Positions 1 through 7,381 of a DNA stretch of 64,000 bases are shown here, piece by piece. Position 1 is the first letter of the stretch, and every line of letters starts with the position of its first letter. The stretch comes from Gemella haemolysans ATCC 10379 (GTDB lineage: Bacteria; Bacillota; Bacilli; Staphylococcales; Gemellaceae), in NCBI RefSeq assembly GCF_000173915.1, contig NZ_ACDZ02000004.1:16804-80803 (forward strand), in the 5' to 3' direction. Below the pieces are notes generated by a model. The model did no database searches, had not been told where the DNA came from, and saw only the letters and a program-made list of their open reading frames with translations. The translations under genes were made by a program, and so were the position numbers.

Positions 1-168
1 TACAAAATCGTAGGTAGTGCTGAAGCTAATCCATTTGAATTCAAAATTTCAAATGAATCTCCAGTGGCTCAAGCTTTATTAGGAAAAGAAGTTGGAGATG
101 TGGCAAAAGTTTCATTACCAACAGGTCCAGAAGACTCAATGGATATTAAAATTCTAGCGGTAGAATAG
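1..168 (+). CDS. greA: Transcription elongation factor GreA, C-terminal part
   Basis: The window opens inside this gene; 55 codons and a TAG stop are visible. The translated end ([20 protein letters not shown], then [15 protein letters not shown]) matches the C-terminal FKBP-like domain of GreA, the factor that stimulates transcript cleavage in backtracked RNA polymerase. The N-terminal coiled coil lies outside the window. mtnN starts 4 bases after the stop, so the two are probably co-transcribed. Confidence 0.9.
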   Translation, partial: YKIVGSAEANPFEFKISNESPVAQALLGKEVGDVAKVSLPTGPEDSMDIKILAVE

Positions 169-172
169 TACT

Positions 173-856
173 ATGATAGCATTAATCGGTGCAATGCCAG
201 AAGAAGTGGCTATAATAAAAGAAAAAATAGAAAATTTACAAGAGAAAAAAATAGTACATGTAACATTTTATGAAGGAAAATATGAAGGACGCAATATTGT
301 TCTTATGCTAAGTTTACCAGGGAAGGTGAATGCTGCTATTGGTACAACTCTATTATTAGATCACTATAAACCAGAGTATGTGATTAATATAGGTACATGT
401 GGTGCCTTACAAGGTGATATGGAAATTGGGGACATGATTGTTGCTACAGAAGTAAGACATTTTGATGTTGATGCAACAGAGTTTGGCTATGAAATTGGTC
501 AAGTGCCACAGATGCCGGCAGCATATAAGAGCGATGAAGGGTTAGAAAAACTAGCTTCAGAGATAAGCTTGCCAGATCATAATATTCATTTTGGTTTAGT
601 GGGTACATCAGATTCATTTATTTCTAATAAAGAGTTGAAAAAAGGAATATTGAAAAACTTTCCTAATATGCAAGTAGTTGAGATGGAAGCAGCAGCGATT
701 GCTCAAACTTGTTACCAATTTGGAACAAAATTTATAGTTTGCCGTAGTGTAAGTGATAAAGCAGAAGAAGGAACAAGAGTTACTTTTGATGAATTCTTAC
801 AAATAGCTGCAGTAAACTCGTCAATTTTAACTACAGAGTTAATAAAAAAACTTTAA
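173..856 (+). CDS. mtnN: 5'-methylthioadenosine/S-adenosylhomocysteine nucleosidase
   Basis: This 227-residue protein has the usual length and motifs of MTA/SAH nucleosidase (Pfs): the start MIALIGAMPEEVAIIKEKI, the NIGTCGAL loop, and the VVEMEAAAIAQ stretch with the ribose-contacting Met-Glu. The family cleaves adenine from methylthioadenosine and S-adenosylhomocysteine, recycling products of methylation and supplying S-ribosylhomocysteine. It starts 4 bases after greA and is followed by a hairpin terminator. The gene fits the methionine-cycle genes elsewhere in the window (metE, the MTHFR fusion, metQ) but is not linked to them. Confidence 0.96.
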   Translation: MIALIGAMPEEVAIIKEKIENLQEKKIVHVTFYEGKYEGRNIVLMLSLPGKVNAAIGTTLLLDHYKPEYVINIGTCGALQGDMEIGDMIVATEVRHFDVDATEFGYEIGQVPQMPAAYKSDEGLEKLASEISLPDHNIHFGLVGTSDSFISNKELKKGILKNFPNMQVVEMEAAAIAQTCYQFGTKFIVCRSVSDKAEEGTRVTFDEFLQIAAVNSSILTTELIKKL

Positions 857-868
857 AATTATATAAAT

Positions 869-905
869 CAGCAAAGAAGAGCGAAAGCTTTTCTTTGCTG
901 TAATA
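869..905 (+). terminator. Terminator after mtnN
   Basis: A 10-bp perfect stem (CAGCAAAGAA at 869-878 with TTCTTTGCTG at 891-900) lies 12 bases after the mtnN stop. The T-run behind it is weak. Confidence 0.65.
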
Positions 906-929
906 TTTATGTGAAGTAGGAAGGAAAGT

Positions 930-1337
930 ATGATAACTATATTATCGAAATTATTTTTAATATTGACATCTGAAAAACTACCACGATATACTTTGAAATC
1001 AATTAAAAGTGGAGCTTATACAAAAGAAGAATTAGATATAATCTGTAAAATCGTAAAAGATGATTATACAAGATACAAAAAAGGTTTTAAAGCTTCAGTA
1101 GTAATGGTATTTTTTATTGTTTCACTTATATTATGTCTTGGATTCTATCAAGGAGCCTATAGAGCGTTTTTAATTGAAATGTTAATTTTGTATATTGTAA
1201 TATTTACATTGATGTTTATTTTGATTTATGTACAAAAAGTGAATAAAATTCGAAAAACATTTTTAAAAGCTGTGAAAAAGGGTTATCCAGAATTATATAA
1301 TGAATATGAAGATAAGTTGTATGAATATGTAGATTAA
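930..1337 (+). CDS. Small membrane protein of unknown function
   Basis: I do not recognise this 135-residue protein. A charged N-terminal half (about residues 1-50) precedes two hydrophobic segments (roughly 53-73 and 80-102) and a charged C-terminal tail. AGGAAGG lies just upstream of the ATG. It is separated from mtnN by a terminator and from the next gene by about 100 bases, so it is probably its own unit. No function can be given. Confidence 0.75.
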   Translation: MITILSKLFLILTSEKLPRYTLKSIKSGAYTKEELDIICKIVKDDYTRYKKGFKASVVMVFFIVSLILCLGFYQGAYRAFLIEMLILYIVIFTLMFILIYVQKVNKIRKTFLKAVKKGYPELYNEYEDKLYEYVD

Positions 1338-1436
1338 AAAATATTATAGTCATAAATTTATGTAATTAATTGTATTGAAAAAAATGTTATAAAATGTTAA
1401 TATAAGGTAGATAAATATTATTTAAGGAAAAGAAAA

Positions 1437-2402
1437 ATGAAAAATATTACAGAAAAAAGATCTTTTACTTATTTGAAGAATATAACTCAGATAAGTGTAG
1501 GATTATTGATATTTTATTTAATTTTTTCCTATTTTAAAAAAGAGATTGTTAGTCTAGACTTCAAAAAAATACACCATCTCACCCTTACTATAGGAGAGGT
1601 GAAATTTTTAGTAGTTTTATTAAGTGGTTTATTAGGCATAAGCATTTTATGCTTATATGATTATTTTGTTCTAAAGGCCATTAATTTAACGAAAAATATG
1701 TCTTCATTCCGTATTTTTAAAATTAGTTTTATGACTAACACATTAAATATGGTTCTAGGTTTTGGTGGTTTTATCGGTGCTGGACTTAGATATTATATGT
1801 ACAAACCATATACAAAAAATGGAAAAACATTAGTTACTGCAATAGGGATGATTCTTATTTCTATGCTTTCTGGAATCAGTCTATTGTCAATTTTTGTAGT
1901 ACTAAATGTCTTCCCGGGACAAGCGTTATATGCTAATAATAAAATCTTTTATTATTCATTAATATTGATGTCTTTATTTTTACCATTGTATCTATTTTTT
2001 AATTTGAGAAAACCAAGAATTAGAACGGATAGATACTTAAGTGTTAAATTGACAGTGATTTCTTTTTTAGAATGGGTATTTGCAGCCCTTATTATTCTTA
2101 TGATTCTTTATTTTTATACGGGAGATTTAGTAGCGGATAAAGAATTACAGATAATGGGAGTTATAATAGTAGCATCAATAGTAGGATTATTGACTATGAT
2201 TCCAGGAGGATTAGGTACTTTTGATACTTTAGTTCTTATTGGACTTAAGAATTTAGGTGTAAATCCAGAAATTATAGGTGCGACAATTATAATATACAGA
2301 TTGTCATATTATGTTGTTCCGTTCTCTATTGGATGTTTTATGTTCCTAAGTGAAGGGATTAGAATGATAAAAGATAAATTTAAGAGAGGAGAAAAGTTAT
2401 GA
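1437..2402 (+). CDS. Lysylphosphatidylglycerol-flippase-like integral membrane protein (UPF0104 family)
   Basis: This 321-residue, mostly hydrophobic protein has about eight membrane segments. Its GFGGFIGAGLRYYMY and MIPGGLGTFDTLVLIGL motifs are typical of the membrane domain of MprF/AglD-like (LPG_synthase_TM) proteins. In MprF this domain flips aminoacylated phosphatidylglycerol. Here the cytosolic aminoacyl-transfer domain is absent, so it is a stand-alone flippase-type protein whose substrate cannot be deduced. The stop overlaps the start of the plsY-like gene by 4 bases, implying translational coupling and a shared role in lipids. Confidence 0.85.
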   Translation: MKNITEKRSFTYLKNITQISVGLLIFYLIFSYFKKEIVSLDFKKIHHLTLTIGEVKFLVVLLSGLLGISILCLYDYFVLKAINLTKNMSSFRIFKISFMTNTLNMVLGFGGFIGAGLRYYMYKPYTKNGKTLVTAIGMILISMLSGISLLSIFVVLNVFPGQALYANNKIFYYSLILMSLFLPLYLFFNLRKPRIRTDRYLSVKLTVISFLEWVFAALIILMILYFYTGDLVADKELQIMGVIIVASIVGLLTMIPGGLGTFDTLVLIGLKNLGVNPEIIGATIIIYRLSYYVVPFSIGCFMFLSEGIRMIKDKFKRGEKL

Positions 2403-2998
2403 TTACAACGATAATTTATGCGATAGTTGCCTATTTTATTGGAAATGTAATGGGTGGAAAATTATTAGAGAAGATTTATAAAGAAGAATTTACTAATAAA
2501 GGCTCTGGTAATGTTGGGGCAAGAAATGCGGGACGTGTTTTAGGTCCTAGATCGTTTTTATTTGTTTTAGCAGTAGATTTTTTCAAAGGATTTTTTGTAG
2601 TTATATTATTGAAAATATTAGATGTTGATCCAAAAATTATATATATTTGTATAGTATTAGTATTATTAGGTCACATAAAACCTATTATCTTTAAGTTTAA
2701 AGGTGGTAAAGGGGTTGCGACATTCTTTGGTTGTTTAGCAGCATTATCATTAAATTTATTCTTAATTTTAATACTTTGTACATTAGTTATAGCTATTATT
2801 GTAAAAAGTTTAACAATTGGATTTTATTCTAGTCTTCCTTTTGTGACTTATATAAACTATGTAGAAAATCCATCGTTTATAATACTAGGAATTTTTCTAC
2901 TAGCAGTTTTATTAATAAGTGTGGTAGCTGTAAAAGATATAGAAGAGTCATTTAATAAATATTTTAGCACAAGAAAAATTAAGAAATCAGTTCGATAG
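2399..2998 (+). CDS. plsY: Glycerol-3-phosphate acyltransferase PlsY-like membrane protein
   Basis: This 199-residue protein carries the PlsY signature motifs: the N-terminal SGNVGARNAGRVLG (usually GSGNxGATN), VLLGHIKPI, and KGGKGVATFFG. PlsY transfers acyl groups from acyl-phosphate to glycerol-3-phosphate as the first step of phospholipid synthesis. Several hydrophobic segments agree with a multi-pass protein. It overlaps the flippase-like gene by 4 bases and ends at a strong terminator. The motifs diverge slightly (GARN for GATN), so it may be a second, specialised paralogue. Confidence 0.88.
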   Translation: MITTIIYAIVAYFIGNVMGGKLLEKIYKEEFTNKGSGNVGARNAGRVLGPRSFLFVLAVDFFKGFFVVILLKILDVDPKIIYICIVLVLLGHIKPIIFKFKGGKGVATFFGCLAALSLNLFLILILCTLVIAIIVKSLTIGFYSSLPFVTYINYVENPSFIILGIFLLAVLLISVVAVKDIEESFNKYFSTRKIKKSVR

Positions 2999-3017
2999 TG
3001 AGCTGATTTCTTTTTTT
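2981..3017 (+). terminator. Rho-independent terminator after plsY
   Basis: Stem AAGAAATCAG (2981-2990) pairs with CTGATTTCTT (3003-3012), followed by a T-run. The first arm overlaps the plsY stop. Confidence 0.85.
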
Positions 3018-3018
3018 G

Positions 3019-3405
3019 CTATTTAGAATTGTTATTTCGTAGTTCTTTTCTTATAAGTAGAGTACGTTTAAAACAAATTATCGCATATAATAAAAGAAAA
3101 ATCACAGAAGTTATATAGGCAATAGTAAAGTAGTTTTCTACTTTTTCAATTTTATAGGTAAAACTAACAATGTATGGTATTATTACTGCAAAAGTGTAAA
3201 AAATACGCTCATATTTTAAAAGATTCAAGATTTTATTTGTTTTTATTGATAACTTATTTTTTTCTTGAAAATATCCAATAATACTAGCGCATATGATTAT
3301 TGGAATAGTTGAATAGAAATAGAAGATATTTTTTGTATAAAGAAATGTAGTTAATAGCATAATGAAAATAAGTAAAGTGATGATTAAGTATTTGTTATAT
3401 TTCAT
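3019..3405 (-). CDS. Small four-helix membrane protein, unknown function
   Basis: This is a 128-residue protein starting at MKYNKYLIITLL. I chose this start because a strong AAAGGAGGG ribosome-binding site precedes it; an upstream ATG in frame at 3507 has none. Four hydrophobic segments are visible (about residues 5-23, 26-43, 65-85 and 92-112) with a basic tail. I recognise no family. It is convergent with plsY and divergent from the NlpC/P60 gene. Confidence 0.7.
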   Translation of the reverse strand: MKYNKYLIITLLIFIMLLTTFLYTKNIFYFYSTIPIIICASIIGYFQEKNKLSIKTNKILNLLKYERIFYTFAVIIPYIVSFTYKIEKVENYFTIAYITSVIFLLLYAIICFKRTLLIRKELRNNNSK

Positions 3406-3838
3406 ATAAATCCCTCCTTTTTTATATGAAAAGTAATAAATATATAAGTAAAATCGATTAAGTATTAAGTTCCTTATTTCAATTTCATTATAACATAATA
3501 AATACAAGAAGGATAATATTATATATCATATTTTGTATAATTATATTCTAAGAGAAATTTTTTTCTATACAATATAGAAAAATATACTATGAAACTAAAA
3601 TGTTACCTTAACTATAATTAAATTTCAGTTTTAATTATAGTTTAAAGTTGATTTAAGTGAGTTTTAGTTTATATCTATATAATATTATTTATCAACTATA
3701 AATTTAATATTTGATGAGAGATTCAGTAATAGATACTAATATCTTTTAATAGATATAGATAACTGAAGTAAAATACTTGGAAATAGGTAAATAGAAATAT
3801 ACAAACAAGTAGATAAAATAAATTAGGAGACAAATTAA
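3406..3838. other. Intergenic region upstream of the NlpC/P60 gene
   Basis: This 433-base gap holds a 13-bp inverted repeat (AACTATAATTAAA at 3610-3622, TTTAATTATAGTT at 3630-3642), directly followed by GTTGATTTAAGTGA (3647-3660) and a TATAAT (3678-3683). The promoter would leave an untranslated leader of about 150 bases. I see no open reading frame worth calling. Confidence 0.6.
3647..3683 (+). promoter_or_regulatory. Promoter of the NlpC/P60 gene with motif shared with the cationic peptide gene
   Basis: The 14-mer GTTGATTTAAGTGA is followed, 24 bases after its TTGATT core, by TATAAT. The identical 14-mer and spacing occur at 4459-4495. The 24-base gap is too long for an ordinary -35/-10 pair, so the 14-mer may be an activator site rather than a -35 box. 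That last point is inference. Confidence 0.6.
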
Positions 3839-4399
3839 ATGAAGAATAAAAAATTACTTATTGGAGCTAGTTTAATAACAATGTTAACAACAGGAGTAAT
3901 TGGTGGAGTAACACCGATACAAAATGCTTCAGCTCATGATATATCTGCTAATCAGGTTACTACTCAATATACTGTAACTGATGCAACTCAAGTAAATCAA
4001 GAAGGAGGAGTATCTACTACAGTAACTCAATTGAATGCACAAGAAACTACAAATAGTCAAGTATCCTCTTCGAGCAAAGGAGCTGCTATTTATCAAGCAG
4101 CATTAAGTCAAGTAGGTACAATTCAAGATTGTACAATGCTAGTTACAAATGCATTAAAATCTGTAGGAATAAACTATCATGATTGGCCAGCTGGATATAT
4201 GAGTTTAGGTACAATAGTATCAGCATCTGAAGCTCAACCCGGTGATTTAATTTATTATGCCAATGGTGGTATGGGATTAGCACATATCGCAGTTTATGCA
4301 GGTAATGGAAAAGCTATCCATGGGGGATGGCTTGGCAATCAAACTGTAGTTAATTCAGCAGATATAGGTAGTGGAGCGGTTTATATCCGTGTTAAATAA
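3839..4399 (+). CDS. Secreted NlpC/P60-family cell-wall hydrolase
   Basis: This 186-residue protein has a signal peptide (KNKK, hydrophobic core, likely cleavage after QNASA), a Thr/Gln/Ser-rich linker to about residue 80, and a C-terminal papain-like NlpC/P60 domain. The catalytic Cys is likely C98 in QDCTMLV, with H149 in LAHIAVYAG and H161 in AIHGG as the other active-site positions. The family cleaves peptide bonds in peptidoglycan stems. A good RBS (AGGAG) precedes the ATG. It has no wall-binding repeats or sorting signal, so it may be freely secreted. Its promoter resembles that of the small peptide gene 145 bases downstream. Confidence 0.88.
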   Translation: MKNKKLLIGASLITMLTTGVIGGVTPIQNASAHDISANQVTTQYTVTDATQVNQEGGVSTTVTQLNAQETTNSQVSSSSKGAAIYQAALSQVGTIQDCTMLVTNALKSVGINYHDWPAGYMSLGTIVSASEAQPGDLIYYANGGMGLAHIAVYAGNGKAIHGGWLGNQTVVNSADIGSGAVYIRVK

Positions 4400-4413
4400 A
4401 TATATAAACTATA

Positions 4414-4444
4414 AAAAACGTCTTGAAGTAATTTAAGGCGTTTT
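4414..4444 (+). terminator. Terminator after the NlpC/P60 gene
   Basis: An AAAACGTCTT arm pairs with AAGGCGTTTT (one G-T pair), followed by a short T-run. It separates the NlpC gene from the peptide gene. Confidence 0.7.
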
Positions 4445-4458
4445 AATTAATAATTTGT

Positions 4459-4495
4459 GTTGATTTAAGTGATTTTAAAGTTAATAATATATAAT
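4459..4495 (+). promoter_or_regulatory. Promoter of the cationic peptide gene
   Basis: GTTGATTTAAGTGA (4459-4472) and TATAAT (4490-4495) have the same 24-base spacing as at 3647-3683. The leader to the ATG at 4544 would be about 40 bases. Confidence 0.6.
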
Positions 4496-4543
4496 ATATT
4501 TATCTGATAAATTAAAAGAAATAAAAAATAGGAGATTTTTCAT

Positions 4544-4663
4544 ATGTCGTTAAAGAAGATAGCGAAGTTATTAGCGAATAAAAAAGTTAGAAAGATTGCA
4601 TGGATATTAATAAGTCATCCTAAATTTATAAAGATACTTAAGAATATTATAAAAAGAAAATAA
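4544..4663 (+). CDS. 39-residue highly cationic peptide, candidate leaderless bacteriocin or toxin
   Basis: This short gene encodes MSLKKIAKLLANKKVRKIAW followed by 19 more residues ending in IIKRK. It has 13 Lys/Arg and no acidic residue, with Ile/Leu/Ala spacing that would form one or two amphipathic helices. There is no signal peptide, no double-glycine leader and no Cys. A clear RBS (ATAGGAG) lies 8 bases upstream. Composition and size recall leaderless class II bacteriocins such as aureocin A53, but I see no convincing sequence match; a membrane-active toxin peptide is the alternative. The nearest ABC exporter of suitable type is 16.6 kb away and not linked. No immunity gene is obvious. 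Confidence 0.7.
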   Translation: MSLKKIAKLLANKKVRKIAWILISHPKFIKILKNIIKRK

Positions 4664-4787
4664 AACGAAGAAAATAAATTTCAAAGATTATAATACAACA
4701 TGAGCAGTGAATAATAAATAGGTATCAATCTATATTTGCTAGAGTAGTATTTATAGATATTCTTTATGTTAATTCAAATCCGACCTC

Positions 4788-4817
4788 ATTACGATTTAAG
4801 GGCGTGTAAATCGTAAT
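4788..4817 (+). promoter_or_regulatory. Inverted repeat with Zur-like half-sites upstream of the metallothionein-like gene
   Basis: An 11-bp perfect inverted repeat (ATTACGATTTA, 8-base loop, TAAATCGTAAT) lies upstream of the promoter. The second arm continues into AATCGTAATAGTTAC, which resembles one half plus a degraded second half of the Zur box (AAATCGTAATnATTACGATTT). It could be a metal-regulator operator or an RNA hairpin. Confidence 0.5.
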
Positions 4818-4839
4818 AGTTACTTAAGACGAGAATCTA

Positions 4840-4868
4840 TTGACTTGTTATATAAAACATAATAAAAT
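4840..4868 (+). promoter_or_regulatory. Promoter of the Cys/His-rich protein gene
   Basis: TTGACT (4840-4845), 17-base spacer, TAAAAT (4863-4868). Confidence 0.7.
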
Positions 4869-4911
4869 TTAACTAAAGAATAATTAATTAAATAATACGG
4901 AGGCGATTAAT

Positions 4912-5103
4912 ATGAGTAAATGTGAATGTGAACACCACTGTCACTGTCACGACGCAGTAGAAGATTGTAAATGTGGAAACTGTGTTGAAGGAACATGTGA
5001 ATGTAAAGAAGGTTGCGCTTGTGGATGCCATAATGCAAAAGAAGATTGCGAATGTGGAAACTGCAAAACAGGAGACTGTCATTGCAATAAACATGTTGCA
5101 TAA
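4912..5103 (+). CDS. Cys/His-rich metallothionein-like protein
   Basis: This 63-residue protein contains 17 Cys and 7 His, mostly as C-x-C, C-G-N-C and C-x-C-H, without aromatic residues. The sequence is an internal duplication: EDCKCGNCVEGTCEC in the first half corresponds to EDCECGNCKTGDCHC in the second. This composition is that of a metallothionein, binding Zn(II), Cu(I) or Cd(II) in thiolate clusters in the cytosol; the exact family is not certain. GGAGGCG precedes the ATG. A Zur-like sequence upstream suggests metal control. It forms its own transcript, ending at a strong terminator. Confidence 0.85.
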   Translation: MSKCECEHHCHCHDAVEDCKCGNCVEGTCECKEGCACGCHNAKEDCECGNCKTGDCHCNKHVA

Positions 5104-5114
5104 CTGTTTAATAA

Positions 5115-5152
5115 AAAAAGAGATTTGGAAAAATTACCAAATCTCTTTTTTA
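5115..5152. terminator. Bidirectional terminator between the metallothionein-like gene and lctP
   Basis: AAAAAGAGATTTGG (5115-5128) pairs with CCAAATCTCTTTTT (5137-5150). T-runs exist on both strands, so it serves both convergent genes. Confidence 0.9.
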
Positions 5153-5163
5153 TTTACTTAAAA

Positions 5164-6816
5164 TTATTTAAGTGTAATTAGAAGGTTTAGTACTCCTGCA
5201 AGAACAAGAAGTATAACGCTCCATTTAATTGTTTTTGCGAAGATTTCGCTATCTCTGTTAACTAATCCAACAGCTGCAGCTGCAACTGCGATTGATTGAG
5301 GAGAAATCATTTTAGCGATAGCTCCACCGATAATGTTAGCAGCAACAAGTAATGAAGGATCAATTCCAATTTGTGATGCAGTTACTGATTGTAATCCAGC
5401 AAATAGAGATCCACTGTTAACAACAGATCCAGTTAAGAATACCCCAATCCATCCTAAGATAGGAGAGAATAATGGGAAGATTTTACCTGTGTTAGCAAAT
5501 GCTAATCCTAATGTTGATGACATTCCTGAATATGTTGAAATGTAAGCAAATGCAAGTACTGAACAGATTGTTAAGATAGGTGCCCATAATTCAACTGCTG
5601 TTTCTCTTATTGTAGATACTACAATACGGCTGTTAACTCTAAAAATAATAATTGTTAGAATTGCTGCAAGTAAAATCGCTGTTGTAGTTGAAGTAAATGG
5701 AGCAAAACTAAATACTGCTTTAATTGGAGTAGGTTGTTTTACAATAGGAGCAACACGTGCAACTGTACCATCAATGTAGTATGGGAAGTTGAAAATTAGT
5801 GAGTTTAAAGCTCCTGCTGCTTGACCTGTTTTAGGGTTTGCAGCTTGGATTAATTGTTTGAAGAATCCAGTGTTTAGTAAAGTAACGAATAAAGTTAAAA
5901 GAATGAATGGTGTCCATGCTCTAACAACTTCTTTACCAGCTAAAACTTCTTTGTCATGAGAAATTTCTTTAGTTTCAGCTGTAAGTTGTTGTTTTGGTTG
6001 CCAGAATCTTAAGAATACAATTAAAGCAAGTAAACTTACGATAGCTGAAGAAACGTTAACAAGTTCTGGTCCTATGAAGTTTAAGAAGATGAATTGAGTA
6101 ATAGCAAATCCACCACCAGAAACTAAGATTGCTGGGAATGTTTCTTTAATACCTTTGAAACCATCTACCATAAATACGATAAGGAATGCGATAATAACAG
6201 TAACAAGACATAAAATTAATGATGTGTTTTTACCAAGAGTTAATGCATCTAAATCTGTTAAAGTAGCTGGAACAGTTACCGGGATACCCATTGCTCCATA
6301 TGCACCACCAGCGATGTTAGCAACCAAACAAATTGCAGCAGATTGTAAAGGTTTGAAACCTAAACCTACTAAAATTGCGGCTGTAATAGCAACTGGTGCA
6401 CCAAATCCTGCAGCACCTTCTAGGAAAGCGTTAAATGAGAATGCAATTAAAAGAACTTGAATTCTTTTATCTGGTGAAATAGATGAGATACTTTGTTTCA
6501 TTACATCGAAGAATCCCATTTTAACTGTTAATTTGTATAAGAAGATAGCAGCAAGAACGATACTAGCAACAGGCCATAAACCTGAAACAATACCTTGTTC
6601 TGCAGCTCCTGCGATTTTATCCACAGGCATCTTATAACATACAGCAGCAACTATAGCTGCACTGATAATACTTAAACCACCAGCTACATAACCTTTTAGT
6701 TTAAAGACAACTAATGAAATTAAAAATATAATTATAGGAAGAGCAGCAACCCCTGCAGATAACCAAATATTACCCATTGGATTATACTGTTGCTCCCAAA
6801 TAGCATTAAGAATCAT
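5164..6816 (-). CDS. lctP: L-lactate permease, LctP/LldP family
   Basis: This 550-residue polytopic protein has a length and motifs typical of LctP (TC 2.A.14): WLSAGVAALPIIIF, AFLEGAAGFGAPVAI, GGAYGAMGIPVTVPATL, and GGAIAKMISPQSIAVAAAAV near the C-terminus. The family imports lactate with protons. It is transcribed away from the dehydrogenase operon across a 565-base region, so lactate uptake and oxidation of the resulting pyruvate may be linked. No lactate dehydrogenase gene is in view. Confidence 0.95.
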   Translation of the reverse strand: MILNAIWEQQYNPMGNIWLSAGVAALPIIIFLISLVVFKLKGYVAGGLSIISAAIVAAVCYKMPVDKIAGAAEQGIVSGLWPVASIVLAAIFLYKLTVKMGFFDVMKQSISSISPDKRIQVLLIAFSFNAFLEGAAGFGAPVAITAAILVGLGFKPLQSAAICLVANIAGGAYGAMGIPVTVPATLTDLDALTLGKNTSLILCLVTVIIAFLIVFMVDGFKGIKETFPAILVSGGGFAITQFIFLNFIGPELVNVSSAIVSLLALIVFLRFWQPKQQLTAETKEISHDKEVLAGKEVVRAWTPFILLTLFVTLLNTGFFKQLIQAANPKTGQAAGALNSLIFNFPYYIDGTVARVAPIVKQPTPIKAVFSFAPFTSTTTAILLAAILTIIIFRVNSRIVVSTIRETAVELWAPILTICSVLAFAYISTYSGMSSTLGLAFANTGKIFPLFSPILGWIGVFLTGSVVNSGSLFAGLQSVTASQIGIDPSLLVAANIIGGAIAKMISPQSIAVAAAAVGLVNRDSEIFAKTIKWSVILLVLAGVLNLLITLK

Positions 6817-6852
6817 TATAATTCCTCCTAAATTGAAAATTTGTATAAAATA

Positions 6853-6881
6853 ATTATATATAAAATACTGTACTAATGCAA
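6853..6881 (-). promoter_or_regulatory. Promoter of lctP
   Basis: On the minus strand: TTGCAT (6876-6881), 17-base spacer, TATAAT (6853-6858), 37 bases before the ATG. Confidence 0.7.
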
Positions 6882-7279
6882 GCTATTAAACTACATTTTC
6901 ATGAGATTTTCAAGAATAAAATGTTTACATAGTTTTTAAGAAATTAATCAAATATACTCAATTTTTTGATTTAAATGTGCCTCTTTAAAGGTTAGTAACG
7001 GCTTCAATATATTTGTCAAGTGATATAGATGGAGAAATATTAATTATTTAAAAAAATTTCTATATAAAAAATAGAGAAATTGTATAATTTATATTTTTAA
7101 AAATCTGTATCTGTATAATTTTTATTTTATTACGACAGGTTGTAAAAAATAAAATGTATATGAGATATAAAGGAAAATGCTTTCTTTCAAACTGTATTAA
7201 TACAGTTTGAGTTTATGTTGATATGTGAAGCGAATAATATTACCGAGATAAATATTATTATTTTATTGTGATTATAGAT
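6882..7279. other. Regulatory region between lctP and the dehydrogenase operon
   Basis: No gene is seen here. It contains a perfect, loop-free palindrome at 7188-7209 (half-site CAAACTGTATT and its complement) and a 9-bp inverted repeat (AATAATATT at 7233-7241, AATATTATT at 7251-7259). Either could be an operator for the divergent units; no regulator gene is adjacent. Confidence 0.55.
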
Positions 7280-7308
7280 TTGACATTTTTCGTGAAAAAT
7301 AGTATATT
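7280..7308 (+). promoter_or_regulatory. Promoter of the dehydrogenase operon
   Basis: TTGACA (7280-7285), 17-base spacer, TATATT (7303-7308), 73 bases before the first ATG. Confidence 0.75.
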
Positions 7309-7381
7309 AATAGTGTAATATATGATTAAAAAATAATTTATATACATTTAATAAATATATACACAAACTTTGGAGGTTATT

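Noticed and set aside
3406..3507. Longer N-terminus for the small membrane protein
   Set aside because: The upstream start has no RBS, while the inner ATG has AAAGGAGGG.
4888..5161. Open frames antisense to, or in another frame of, the Cys/His-rich gene
   Set aside because: They mirror the TGT/TGC-rich coding sequence and lack an RBS of their own.
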